From the NCBI GenBank assembly GCA_023055355.1, contig JALJCS010000007.1:6250001-6314000 (forward strand): DNA of 64,000 nt. Reading direction: 5' to 3'. The stretch's first letter is position 1; each line of letters begins with the position of its first letter. A program made the translations under genes and the position numbers. Below the pieces are notes generated by a model. It was given only the letters and a program-made list of their open reading frames with translations. It had not been told where the DNA came from and did not search any database. Positions 39,853 to 52,900 of this stretch are shown here, in pieces. Source of the DNA: Agelaius tricolor (taxonomy: Eukaryota; Chordata; Aves; Passeriformes; Icteridae).

Positions 39853-40017
39853 GCTCTGTGTCACAGACACATCTTATGGAAAATCCTTTCCTTAGGCTTT
39901 TTCCTCCTGAGAAGCTGAGAGGTCTCAGGAACAAAATGTAACCAATGGTTATCTGCTGCTGTGGAATGCAACAGGTGCATCTGGGATTGGTCTCATGTGG
40001 TTGTTTCTAATTAATGG

Positions 40018-40022
40018 CCAAT
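40018..40022 (+). promoter_or_regulatory. LTR CCAAT box
   Basis: CCAAT in the U3 part, about 120 bp before the TATA-like AT-rich stretch. It is a typical binding site for NF-Y. Activity is unknown. Confidence 0.45.
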
Positions 40023-40165
40023 CGCAGTCAGCTGGCTTGGACTCTCTGTCCAAGCCACAAACCTTTGTTATTCATTCCTTCTTTTTCTATCCTTAGCTAG
40101 CCCTCTGATGAAATCCTTTCTTCTATTCTTTTAGTATAGTTTTAATATAATATATATCATAAAAC

Positions 40166-40171
40166 AATAAA
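40166..40171 (+). terminator. LTR polyadenylation signal AATAAA
   Basis: A canonical AATAAA about 70 bp before the LTR end. The same signal is present in the 55-bp snippet at 38918-38972. Confidence 0.65.
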
Positions 40172-43100
40172 TCAGCCTTCTGAAACATGGAGTCAGATCT
40201 TTGTCTCTTCCCTCATCCTGGGACCCCTGTGAACACGGTCACAGTTCTGGAGTGCCTGCAGCTGAGTTTGGCTGGGTGTGGGTTATTTCCAGTGCTGTAT
40301 TGCCAGGTTTTTGTTGGAAACATGTCCTTTCAAACCACACCTTCACCAGAATTCTGGGACATTGCTCCTGTCCTGGTCCTGCCCTCTCCCCCAGGAGGTT
40401 TCCCTCTGGATGCAAGGTTTCTCCTGGATACCTGGTCTGTGGCAGCATCTGCTGTCAGTGGCTTCTGTTCTCCAGCAAATTCCCTCCTGGATCTGGGTGT
40501 AAGACTGACTAGAGCACAAACCACAGGAAAGTAACCTGTGGGTTAATCCAAACACAGCTCAAGTGCTGGTGGCTGTGAGTGGGCAGTAAAATCCATAGGG
40601 CAGGTTAGAAAAACAGGGAGAGCAGCAGCATTTAAAAGTGTCAGTGTGCCTGGGGTGCTGGGAGGGAGGCTCCTACTTACAGCTCCTGGAGAGAGAATAG
40701 AGTTCCACAGGAGCTTGGATGGCTTTCCCTGTATCTCCTGCAATTTAGGTACATGCTAGCTGGAGCTAGCATTTACAATGGGATTTCTGTTTTGCAATGG
40801 GATGCACAATTGTATTCCTGGCTGAAAAGCCTGGGAAGCAGAAGTTCCCAGCTCCACTGGGATGTGCTGGTTGCAGTGTGGGTGTGATCCTGATCTTCAG
40901 TAGATGCACAAACCCCACATTTGCAGCATAGCAAAGCAGGGACTGCCATGAAATCAACTGCAGCAAAGGAATTCTACAAACTCTGGCCCTGCAGTTCTGT
41001 CCTTCCTCCCATTATGCCCTTCTAATTCTTCTATTAAGTAAGTTCAGATCTGAGTAGGTTCCTTTATTTTCTAAGTAATATATTTTTCTTGCACTTCTTA
41101 TCATTCCTACAATGGATTTTTATAACACCCAGCTTCTTTCTTCAACTGAAAATGGGGCTGTTCTAAGTGTAATTTTGAGAACTACAACTAAAGTTTTAAC
41201 TGACACCACAACAGAGTATGCATTTGGTGTCAGCAGTGTTTGGTGTGTCACAAAATATTCTTTTGGTGAATTTTACTCTGTCTAACTGATGTCTGTGTTG
41301 CTGTCCCAGCCCCTTTGCCACCAGTCAGGGTGAGTTAATCAATTTAGATAGCAGGGGAGCACTGGAGGAGCAGTGTGTCAAACCAAGCAAAAGCAGAAGT
41401 GGAGCTCCCAACCAAATACAACATTATAAAGATCTCCTGCATTACACATAGTGGCTCTTCACAATCCTTGTGAATTCAGAGGTGTTGGCAGGTGAGTTTA
41501 ACTTCTTCTAATTTAAAAAACAATGTCACACAGTATATACAGCTTGAGAAATTTCTGAAAGAAGGAATATAAGTGTTAGTAATGATCTTGTGTTATTTCA
41601 TTTATGTGAGGAGAATCCTGCTGTGAAAGTGATACCCTTTGTAATACTAGTTTTTATAATAATATCAGTATTTTTTCAAGTGTGTTACTCCCATGTTCTG
41701 CTTTTTCACCAAGTAAACCTGTGCTTGATGACATGTAGAGGATGGCTCAGAGAAATGCAGTTCAGGCTTTCTTAGCAGTGGCCTTTTTGCAGTGGTGCAA
41801 AGTGGACTTAATGACAATGTTTTATCTACAGGTAAGTGTATGAGACCCATTTTAATTGGCTGAATGCTATTATGGCTGCAAAAATCCAAAGAGTCACAAC
41901 TGAATTAAGTAAATCATCTCACCACATCTTTTAACTTCAAGGCTTAATGCTTATAATTCCTAGATTTTTCCCCCCATCCACCACCTCCTTTAAAAACTGC
42001 AGAAGAAAGATAACCCAGCCAGCTGTGATGGCATCCATGGCTTTTCCTTGGGCAGGTCTTCCAACCTTAGGGAATTACAGGCAATTGGGGAAATGTGTAA
42101 TGAAGAAGAAAGTTGTCAGGTTTTTTGCTAGAGAATGTATTAGTTTGAATTTACTCAAAATTCTCTATTTTGCTGCTAATTATTATTGCCACATGTCTGA
42201 GTAGGAAATAGAAGGGTGATTTAAATAATATAATGAAAACAAAACTCTTTTGAAGTGCCAATATAGGGAATCTTCCAGTAGAACTTCTGCTGAACTTCCT
42301 GCAAAGATGGTCCAGCCCCAGGGAGAAAATGTAGCTGAATATGATTATGCAAAGGAATAGGTGATTTCCACCTTTGATCACTGGCTGATCAGAAAATGCT
42401 GAAAAATTATCAAAAAGAGTGGCAACAGTGGTTTTAGGAGGGCCATTTTACAACTGGTGAGAAGCACATTGCTTTGCCATCCTGGCCAAACACAATGCAT
42501 CTTTATTTTTTCCCTTCCTTAACCAAGGAACACAGTGTGTTTGACAGCTCACAGGCTGAATGGGTTTGCCTTACATGAGGAAAAAAAAATGTGGGGATGT
42601 GGAGGTGGTGTTTAATTTCTGTTTAGTTTGTGGTGGGGTGGTGTTGTTTCTACTTAATTTGTGTAAGATTAAAAGCAGGTATTTGGGAACTTGTTTGCTG
42701 TCTTTGAAAGGTGTTACAGGGAGGTCTTGAACAGGAAATTGTGAAAAAGGAAGTTGTATGCCTTTGAATTAATCCTTTATAAATAGGTGCAACCAGAGGG
42801 GTTGAGTAAAGGCTAGGATTTATTTGCATAGGAAAGTAAATTATGCATGTTATATGCATAAAAGAAAAGGAGAAGAGCTGTGCAGCAGAGAAAATGTGAG
42901 CTGTTTCTGTAAAAGGCTATTTTTTACTTTATAAATATGGCACAGTGTTGACAGCATTCATGACATCATGAGATGCAAGTGATGTCAGCAACTTGGTGTC
43001 ATGCAATTGTGTATTTTAACCTGCATTTCAACAAGAAAGAGACAAACTCTTTAAAATAAGGACTTCAAATTAAAAGCTCCAAATAAAAATAGCCCACAGC

Positions 43101-43971
43101 CCCCACCAAAGTGCCCTGCTCCAGTTTAGGGGAAGCTGATCTCCATCACCCAGCACAGGGAGGCAGATGTAGGTGCCAAGGTAGGGATGCTCTTCTCTCT
43201 GCTTTGCTGAGACAATTTCTCTGGTTTTAATGGCATTGCTCCTTCTCCTGACCAGTGAGATCAGAGCAGTGCCCAGCTGTAAAATGGCAACATGCTGATG
43301 AAGTTGCAGCCTGATTGCTTGTAGTTAATCCATAAAGTAATTCTGTTTCTTAGACATTTATCTCTTCTGCAGCACTGACTTGGGTGATAATGTGAGGGGA
43401 AAAAAAGCACTCCTTGGGTAAGAAAGTGATTTTTTTCCTTTCACACTGCTTCTGAAGAGCTTCCTGGTGTTCTGCTGGCAAAAGAATGATAATTTTCCAC
43501 TCTGCTACTTCTCAATGTAAGACAAAAATTTCTGTTAATGGTGAGCTGCTATTTTAATTAGTTAATCATTTAATTGTTTCTAATAGCCTTTTCTACTAGG
43601 GCAAGGTAAATAGCTATGCATATTTATTTACAAATCTGGAAGAGAGGAGGGTTTATACCTGAATGTATATTTCTAATTGGAAGGATTTTCCTAAGAACCT
43701 GATTTACAGAGAAAAATATGACAACAAACTTGGAGCTTTTTCCTTTTGAGAACTCAAAATTCCTTATTACTCTTCAATCCTGCCTCTTGATTTCTTTATT
43801 TTTATTGGCTTTTTTTTTGGAAGAGAACATAAAATAACTCAAGTATGCTGTGCTTTACTGGTTCTAACTTAATTATAGTTCTGCACTTAATTAAGAAGAA
43901 ATGATGGCAAATAACTCTTACTGTTCAGCATTCATTGAAAAAAAAAATCCTGGAAATAATGGAGGCCAGAT

Positions 43972-43991
43972 GAGAGAGAGAGAGAGAGAGA
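43972..43991 (+). repeat. GA dinucleotide microsatellite
   Basis: Ten uninterrupted GA units. Confidence 0.95.
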
Positions 43992-44602
43992 AAGGAGAAG
44001 AGAACTGAAACTCTGAAAATTGGGCTGGTGGGGCAGCTGCTGTCCCAGAAGCCATGTTCTATAACCCCATATATGCTTCTTACACGTTATTTATTTGGGA
44101 AGTAGAAAATTTTGAAAGGAAAAGTCTGTACTGAAGAGCTTAAAGTCTGATCTTACACCCCTGTTTTGTTACAGCCCACCTTTTAGTCTTCAAATTTTGG
44201 CAGATTTTTGGAGGGTGTTTTGCAAATGGGTGGCATTAATTTGTGGTGGCAGGGGAATTCCTGTGGAGTCCAGGTGATCCCCACTGTGATTCCTGATGAG
44301 GGGATACAGGGCAGCTACCTCCTAAAGGAGCCCAAAAATGCAGGTATGTAGCTAAGGACTTTCATAGATGGTAGGCAGAGGATTATTGTTAGGTTTTTAA
44401 AAATCCTGAGTGCATCCCAAGTACCTCGGTTGTAACCTGGTGCTGAGCAGTTCTATCATCACAGCACACGATGCTCTTTGGGTGTTACAAGAAAAAATAT
44501 CAACACCAAAGCCCACTCCACCTTCCTTTTGCGTGTTAAATTTCACCACAGGGTTTTTTTTCATGAGGTTCTGTTGAATTGTGCTGTGTCTGTGAACAGC
44601 AC

Positions 44603-44640
44603 AGGTAATTAAACCATCCCTGAAGGTAATTAAACCATCC
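44603..44640 (+). repeat. short direct repeat, 21-bp period
   Basis: AGGTAATTAAACCATCC at 44603-44619 recurs exactly at 44624-44640, separated by four bases. Confidence 0.9.
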
Positions 44641-47600
44641 ACTTCTGGCTCCAGAGGTGTGCTGCATTCAGGAAGTTCACAGTGCATTCTTGAAGTAAAT
44701 GAAGCAAGTTTCTGGTGTCTACCTGCTGAAAAAATGCACTGTGCACTGCCAGCCAGCTCTACCAGCCAGATTTAAGCTGTTCATAAACTGCTTTGTTTAT
44801 CTTACCTGGGACTTTATTTACAGAGTGAATTGCAGATGTCTGAAGATCCAAAACCTCCCAAACGCCTGTTGAGAAAATTTAGGATAGAAGCAAACACCAG
44901 TGGGTAGTTTAGGAGTTTGCTCCTGTTATATCTTTGAATAAAAACCAATTTTGCATCTTTAATGAAATGAGACAGTCTGAGGGCAGAGAACAGCTCATGT
45001 TTACACTGTGGGAGCATTGGAGAAACTGTCTGTTCCCAAATTCAGGGTACAAATTGTTTTGCAGCTAAGGGTCAAGAAGAAAATACCCTCTTTTTCCCCT
45101 CTCCATATCCTGCAGGATGCTATAGAACAATTAGGTTCATTGGGGCTGGGGGGGCAGGATTAATCCTCTCACGGAAACATCTGGAATTGGTAAATATCTG
45201 AGCTGGGAGACCCTCTTAGAACAGAGTATGGAGGATTTCCACAATGGAACAAACCAGCTTTTATTCTTTCCTTTCTCCTATTCTCAGCTCTTTGTTAAGT
45301 GACAGATTTTAAGACCTGAAATGTAGAAAAAGTGTGTCTGTGCTTAAGGGGGAGATAGGAAGGAAGAACTTCAGCCAAATGAACATTATAGACCAGACAG
45401 AGGATATGCTTATTCAGGATGGGGTGAAAGAAGAAAATATCTCTCATGGCATGAGACCATTTGAACTTTCAGATACCTGGAAATAACACTGGTAATGGCA
45501 AAATACAGTGGAAGTTTCTTCTAGAGAGTAGAAAAGCAGGGGAGGGATGGAAGGGGCTGGTTTGTCTCAGAAGGACATTTCCCCAAACACAAGTTAAAAA
45601 TCATGAATAAATGGTAGATACTTGCTGCTGGCTTGGAACTCACACTTCCTCTTGCCTTTGTTTCTCTGACATGGTTTTTAGAATGCATGTAACAGATATA
45701 TATTGAAAAGTGTTATTTCTTATAGACCCTCATATTTCCTGGCTGAGAAGTTACTTCAGAGCAGGAAACCTGAAACTTCCTGAGCCTCAGGCAAAGTGGA
45801 GCCATATATGATAAACTCCTCTGCAACTGTAATTTTACATGGCTTATTTGGCTTGTGCTTATTATGATTTCTGCCTGTCTTTCTGATGAGTCCAAACAGA
45901 AGGGGCTGATTTTGTGGTAACACTCTCTTCCAGCAGAGAGTAATTGGTCTTTGTATAGATACACCAATATGATAATTTTTCTGTAAGGAAAAGATTTGTC
46001 CTTATGTTTTTGCATCAAAGCTAAGTGGAAGGAAACAAACTGAGTCTGTCTCAGCTGATGTTTTCAACTGACTGAGACTTGCCTACCACACTTAGGGAAT
46101 TTATTGAATGTCACTTGTGTGGTATATACTAAACTATTAAGCTTCCTGCCTATCTCCTGCCAAAAGCAATTGCAATTAGAGCCCTTTATTTCCAGGACCT
46201 CCCCCACCCCAACCTTCTCTTCAATGTATCTGTATTTGACAGTGGGATTATTTTGTAAATATGTGCATGTGTTTAGTACAAACTAAGCCAGAACTGGCTG
46301 TCCTGGAGAAGTGAGAGTTCTCTTTAGGCATCTACTAAAATCCCTTTTCCCAAGAAGTTAGGAAATTTTTTTCTGCTGAAACTCGCAGTATGTGGTATCA
46401 GTGAAAAATCAACTTGATTTACTCTAGATTTGTCAAATAACATTTTGTTTCTATTGGAATTGTAATGTTGCATGCAACCTGATTCTTTCTAAATTACCCC
46501 CTATTCTCAAACTTCTATCAGTGTGTTTAATATAAATTGCTATTATCAAATTAAGATGTTACAATTTAAGAGCGTCTAAAACGTTTTGGTTTTTTTTCCC
46601 CCCTGTCATATGAAAAGTAAATATTGTGACAGCTGTCTTGCTGCAGATGTCTTCATAATCCTCCTGGTAGGATTTCATATTAATGAGATTTTTTTTCTGC
46701 CTATAGATTTTATTTCATGGATGAGGGCTGCTGTTGGGTCCCTGCATTCACCATTTTTTGCTTGAGCACAACTCCAGCCTATAAATGTGCTCCTCTCTCT
46801 GGAAGGTGACTCAGGCCAGGACTAGAAAGTTGTTGTGTGTCTTCAAAAGGCTCTGAGGACACAAACAGCCTCCTCATGAGTATCTGAACCATTAGAGCAT
46901 CTGAGGCTCTGCATAAGGCACAAACACAGCCCCAGCTGGCCCTTTGCACTGGCCCAGGCATTTCTGTTTGATTATTGACAGGGCTTGGGTGAGTCACTTC
47001 AGCCAAATCTGCAGCTCAGAAATGTTTGTGTGAGATGTGGATGGGAGGCTTGAAAGTCACCTTGGACTATGGTCTGCCTCCTTCTCCTGGAAACTTTGCT
47101 TAAAGCATTCCAGGAAAGAAAAATAATTCTTCAAAGGGTTTTCTGATCCTCCAGAAACTGATTGGTGTGATGTCAAGAAAGAGCAGTTAAATGTGGTTAC
47201 TCCTTATAAATTCAGGAGAGGGTGAAGTCAGTTCTCTGTTTAATGGTAATTTTATTTAATATTGCAGTAAAGTGGGCTCATTTTTGTGATGCCTGTAAAA
47301 AGTGCTATAGAAATTGAAGAGTATTTTATATTCTCAGAGATACTGCAAGAGGTACAGAAACAATTTGTCTGTTTCTAGGTTTCACATCCCATTAAATGTG
47401 AAGGGAGACTTAGGCACCCTCTTTTAAGCAAACTGGGCATTTCAAAAACATTGAAGGACCAGGAAAGGACTTCAGAATAGAGCAAACAAAAATGAAAGGC
47501 TATAGCAGCTATTTCAAAACTGCAGAGAAAAGTAAATTCCTGACAGGAATATCCAACCTAGTCAGCCTCAATCTGTGGGGCAAGGAAGGATGCTGAGAAT

Positions 47601-49932
47601 GAAAACCTACAGCAGCTGAAAACCAGAAGTAGCTAATAAAGCACAGTTATTAGCTGTGGTTTGCTATGATGCTTTAACCCCCCAAAAAAGGCTGACCCAA
47701 CCAGCTAAAATTCCTTGGGACACCATCCACAATCTTTTTGCATTACCACTAACACTTTAGCTAATAATTAGGAATTCCTCTGGTTTCCAAAGTCACTGTA
47801 TGAATCATTTGGTGTAAATGTGGGTACCTTAAGTGAGTCTGAACGATTCTGCTGGAATCAGCAAATTAAGTAGACCATTTAATCTTCTCAGCTGAATTTA
47901 CCTGGCTGGAGGAAATGTGGCACAGACATTTTGAATGTTAATGGGAGACTTGTAAAAATGAAGGTTCCTCTTACTTTTGTAAAGGTCAGCAGAATCAATG
48001 GCAGAATTCACATCACCTGGAAAAATGAAAACATCTTGGAAAGTGTCAGAAGTGAAAAAAAAATAGTATTGAAATGAATAAACATGTGAAGGAATTAAGT
48101 GAAATGGGTACAGAATTTGCTTTGGGTCTAGGGATGAGCAGCTACTGGGGTCTGTACAAGGAAATCAATTGAAAATGTGGAGATAAACCTAGACTGGGAA
48201 ATATAATTTTAAATAGACAATTGGTCTGTAATATCTCCATTTCCCTCACCCCTTTATGGAATATGTGGTCACTGATTAACCAGCATTTTAATGAGTATAT
48301 ATATATGACACACTTTAAAGAATCAGTTGTGAGATACAAATTAGAAAACTCTGTGAATGTGCTCTAATGGTAAAATATGTGATACTCATAACTACGAAAT
48401 GTTGAAAAACCCTCCACTTTTCTATTGGTAATAAAATAGGTGAACTTGGCAACTACATAAATTAACTAAATGTGGGATGCATTGAGTTTCTTTTTAAGTA
48501 TCTCCTTTGTAGTAGTTGCTATTCTTTCATTTAATTGAGAAAAAGAGAACTTCCTCTGCTTGTATTCTGAGAGTTCCCTTTGAGAGTTGCATTTCCAATA
48601 ATATTTGTGTTTTGATGGGGTTTTTAAAAATTATTTGCTTGAATGGTTTGTTTCTGTTTTTTACTTTTGAATTTTCTTCCATGCAACTGATTCAGTGCCA
48701 TTTTCCTGCCTCCCCAGCCCCAGGCCCCGCAGCATCTATAGGTCAGCTCAGTTTTGTGCAGACTGGTGAGGAATTGCTGTGGGCAGCAGAGTTTTGTGTG
48801 GAAGGAAATGCTGCAACTGCTTTATGGGAGCAGATTACATTTCTCACCTGAGGGGCTACCAGTGGCTAAATTGGTTCTGTCGAGCTGTCTGTGGGTTCAG
48901 AGCCCTGAATTTATTCAAAGTGTCCTTAACCAAAACCAGCTTTTAACTTCCTTGCTTGTTGGAAGAGTTTGAGCCCATCTGCTCTATATGAATCTTTAGG
49001 CATATTTATTATTAAAATATCAGCAAGGGATGTCACTTAAGGCTGGAGTGCCCTTGCTCTGATTTCTGTGAAAACACAGACAAGGAAATATTCCCTGCCC
49101 CAAAGAAATGAAATGGGTGAGACAAAGCCAACAGAAGCATCTGGAAGGGAATGAACTTGGTTGCAGTAACGCAGTGAATAAATCCTTGGCACACCTCAAG
49201 GTCTCAAATTTTGTGCGGTTGAATTTTTTTTAAAATAAATGCAACAGTGGTTTGAAATGGTATCCAAAATGTTAGAAATCCCCTTTTTATCTCTTATTAG
49301 TGGAAATACCCTTTCTGTCATATGGAGTGATCTTCCTGACCTGCTGCAGTCCATAATCCCTATCACCTGCCCCTCTTCCTTCACCTACCCTGTGCTGTAG
49401 GAAAGGTGTAAAAGAATATTTACCTTGCATCAATAGCTGTCTATCTGAGGCAAATGAATGCCAGAGTGAGGAAAAAGGGAGATACTTTGCAGAAGCCTAA
49501 TTTATAGAGGTGGTAGCTTCTTTTGAAGACCAGGAATTTGGTCAATTGTTTTTAATAACAAACAGATCGAGCTATAAATCAGTTTACCTAATGTCACAGA
49601 TTGGTGAGAGGAATAGAAACAGTGGAGACCACAGACACACTGTGCTTTTATATTGCTTTTTCATCTGGTTTCCAGTTACCTTTTCTGCATATTTATTTCC
49701 TCACCATCTTCCTGCCTCCATGGTGGTATTTTGAAATGCTACTGTAAACCTTTCTGTAGGAGGTCTTCACCAAGGCAGCTGAAGCTGTAGAAATGCCCTC
49801 AGCTCTACTTTCTGATGGGACACAAAAATCCCTCTGCTTTCAATCCAGCTGCCTTGCTCTCTCTTTCATACTTGGCATCTTATCTCCTACAATTCTGTGG
49901 AAAAAAGTTAATAATCAGTACTGACATAAATG

Positions 49933-49982
49933 TACACACATACATATATGTATATGAATATATATATATATATATATATAAA
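49933..49982 (+). repeat. TA dinucleotide microsatellite
   Basis: Mixed CA/TA units pass into about 12 uninterrupted TA units ending at about 49981. Confidence 0.96.
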
Positions 49983-52900
49983 GATTTGGGCCAAGATTTA
50001 TACAAATAGACTCAGATTTTAAAAGCATTTTTCTTTTTAGTGGTGAGGTCCCTGTTTCAAAAGGCACTTTGGGGTCTCACTCATGCAGAAAGTCACAAGA
50101 AACCACCACAACATGAAACGACAGCAGTCACTGGCAAAGCTCAGGCAGTGGTGTGGATTCAGGGACTGAATTTGTGTCCACACACCATGAAACCAGTCCT
50201 GCAGGGTGCAGTCATGGTGGTCCCCATATTGGGGTCTTCTCTCACATCAGCTGGTTCTGCCTGGTTTACAAATAATGTTTCTTTGGTAAAATGACCTACT
50301 TTTTCTGCATTAATGTGAAGCTCCCTCATTCAGGCATTGTAAAATGTGTAAATGACCATTTTCAAATTTAGTAACACCTTGAGGTATGAGTTAGGGTTAA
50401 GGTCCCTATACCAGGCACTGTAAAAACTCACAGGAGTTTTTCCATGGCAGGAAATTTCTCTTATCTAAGTATTCAAGAATAGACAAATTTAGAAGGTGAA
50501 GTAGTGATGTGGAGAAGAAAATAATCTGTCAACCTCATGTTGCAAGACAATAGAAAAGATAAGAAATTAAACCATTGACCTCAATCAGTGTCTTACCTAG
50601 AACCACTGTTGTGTTCCAAAATTAAACAGTAAGACTTAAAATTATGTTTAGTAGAAGACAAGGAATAAAGTAGAACTGTCCACCTTAAATACCTTTCTGC
50701 TTTTTGTGGTGCTCTGGACTTCTCTTTCCTGCTGTTTGCCTGATATTTGGCCACAGTGTTGAGGAACATGGACTTTCACTCTGCCCCAATTATATGCTTT
50801 TAAATCTTCCTATCCTTTGAGTATGGAGACTTTTGATTTCTTATTTCATGCCTGACTCTGCCCCTTCTGACCAGAGGAGGACACTTAGGCTCCCTGTCCC
50901 TGTTGCTTGTGGGCAACACTGGATTTTTCACCTTGCTTTTTGTGTTGCTTTGTGTGGATGGTGCTTTGCACAGCAACACCTCCCCTCTGAGCCAGCTGCT
51001 GGTGCTTCACCTTGTTGTGTGCAAGGGTCTGTGCTCAGAACATGATTTTCCTTCTTGCAAGTTTATCTCCTCATGCTCTCTGCATGCCTTTTCCTGGGTT
51101 GGATCTTGCCTGTCTTTACAAACCAGAATCTCTCCTGTTGGCTGGAGTAAGTGAGCCACAAATGTGCCTTTAATTAAGGAACTTTTAACAACTCCAAGTT
51201 ATGTGTTGATGTTTGAGTTCTTGGGTCCATAACGTGAGCGTGTAGCTCATATTTTGCTGCTTAACTTCTAGTCCAAGACCTCTGTTCTGTCACAAGGCTC
51301 ACAGCAGTTCATGGCTGGCCTTGTGTTAACTCTTGGCAAGAGTGTGTGTCTTCTGTAACCTTTCTTCCCAACAACACAGCAAAAGCTTCACCTTCCTTTT
51401 CTCTGCCCTGCTCCCTGTGAATTGGTTTGTTTATGGGCTTCCTTGTTGTTACTCCTGCTCCAGTGCTCGACCAGATTTGTAGACTCAGAAATGTAAATGC
51501 TGCTTTGTTTGCCTGTTCAATCATAAATTCTGTTCTGGTGTGGGTTCTGCCTGGCTGACCATTGGTGCTGTACTTCTCATATATTTATTAGGGAATGGCA
51601 AAAGAGCCAGAGTCTCTGAAGCTGCATTCACTCCTTGCCAGGGACATTATTTGCAGAGATGTTGCAGGTTCTGCTCCTCTCCATCTAAACACACACAAGC
51701 TGGTTTCTTGGCTTCTTCCATCAAACTGTTCCATTTAGGGCTTTTCAGTTTTACAATATAGCAGGAAAAAAAATTGAGTGAGTCTCCTTCCTTGCTGTTT
51801 TCTGTAGCTCCTTCCTTGCTAAAGCAGAAGAAAGGTTGAAACCACACAGGAATGAATTAATGGTGGGGGGATAGCAAAACCAGGAGCAGGACTACAAAGC
51901 AGTGAGGGCCATGCAATGCAGTGTGAAGGATTTCACAGCAACAGCATTGACAATGCCTGAATTAGGAACTAGAGGATTTAGGAAGAGAAATGTTCCTCTT
52001 TAGAAGGTCAGGTCTTCCCTGTGTATTCTGTTTCTTGTCCTGTGCTTAACATTGATAAGAGCAGAAGGAAATCCCTATTTTCTCCATCTACAATTAGACA
52101 TGCTGTATTTCACTTACAAGTACCTTTCAAGTAAATAAAGCAAAACAAACCACTCTGTGCTTACTCCTCTCTTTATATGCAGATTTTTTTTGTTGTTGTT
52201 CAGATAGAGTAGGGTGATAGACACATCTCCTTGAGCACTGTCCTTACACCTTGTGGATCCTGAGGGCTTTTTTTGCACTAAAGCACCTCTGGAGATGGAT
52301 TTTCTTGTTTCCAGCTCATGAACTCAACTATGCTGATCTTTCCACTGGTGGCATTTTAGATTCTTCTCCTGATACATATGTTTTGATATTTGCATGACAT
52401 CTGCTAGTGCAGAAAACCAGGTGTGGTGTGATGGAGACAAGGTCTATGTTACTTGGCAAGTTATATAATCTTAAAATCTGTCATAGCAACATAAAGTATT
52501 GGAGTTTAAAGATGGAGTATTTGCAAGTCTAGAGTAGGTACTTGTTTTATTTAGAATAAATGCTTGGATGTTTTCACAAAATGACTGGAATTATAGGCAT
52601 TGTGTTAAACCCTTCAGCTTTCCCACTTGGTTGCTTCATGGAATTCCCCAAAGTTTTCCCATCACATAACATGCTGGGCTTTTCTATTGCAGCCCTGGGG
52701 TGCTACACTTTCCCCCACACAAACAAGTCTTTGGGAAATGGTATCCAGGCAGGATGCAGGGAATTAGGTGATCTCTGCAGCTTCTCTTCCTGGTGTAAAC
52801 CAAAGCCTAAGCTTCATTACCACCCCTTGGGAGAAATGGAAGAGAGGCAGTTGCTAAAATTGCCAAACAAGCCCAAAGTGTAATTGACTTTGTCAGCTGT

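Larger units (their letters stand above)
39859..40243 (+). mobile_element. solo LTR of an endogenous retrovirus, 385 bp
   Basis: The element begins TGTCACAGACAC and ends CGGTCACA, so it has the TG...CA ends of an LTR. A CCAAT box lies at 40018-40022, an AT-rich TATA-like segment at about 40141-40160 and AATAAA at 40166-40171. It is flanked by GCTCTG (39853-39858) and GTTCTG (40244-40249), a 6-bp target duplication with one change, which would fit an ERVK-like integrase. I recognise this LTR as abundant in songbirds, though the family name is uncertain. There is no internal viral sequence, so it is solo. Confidence 0.88.
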
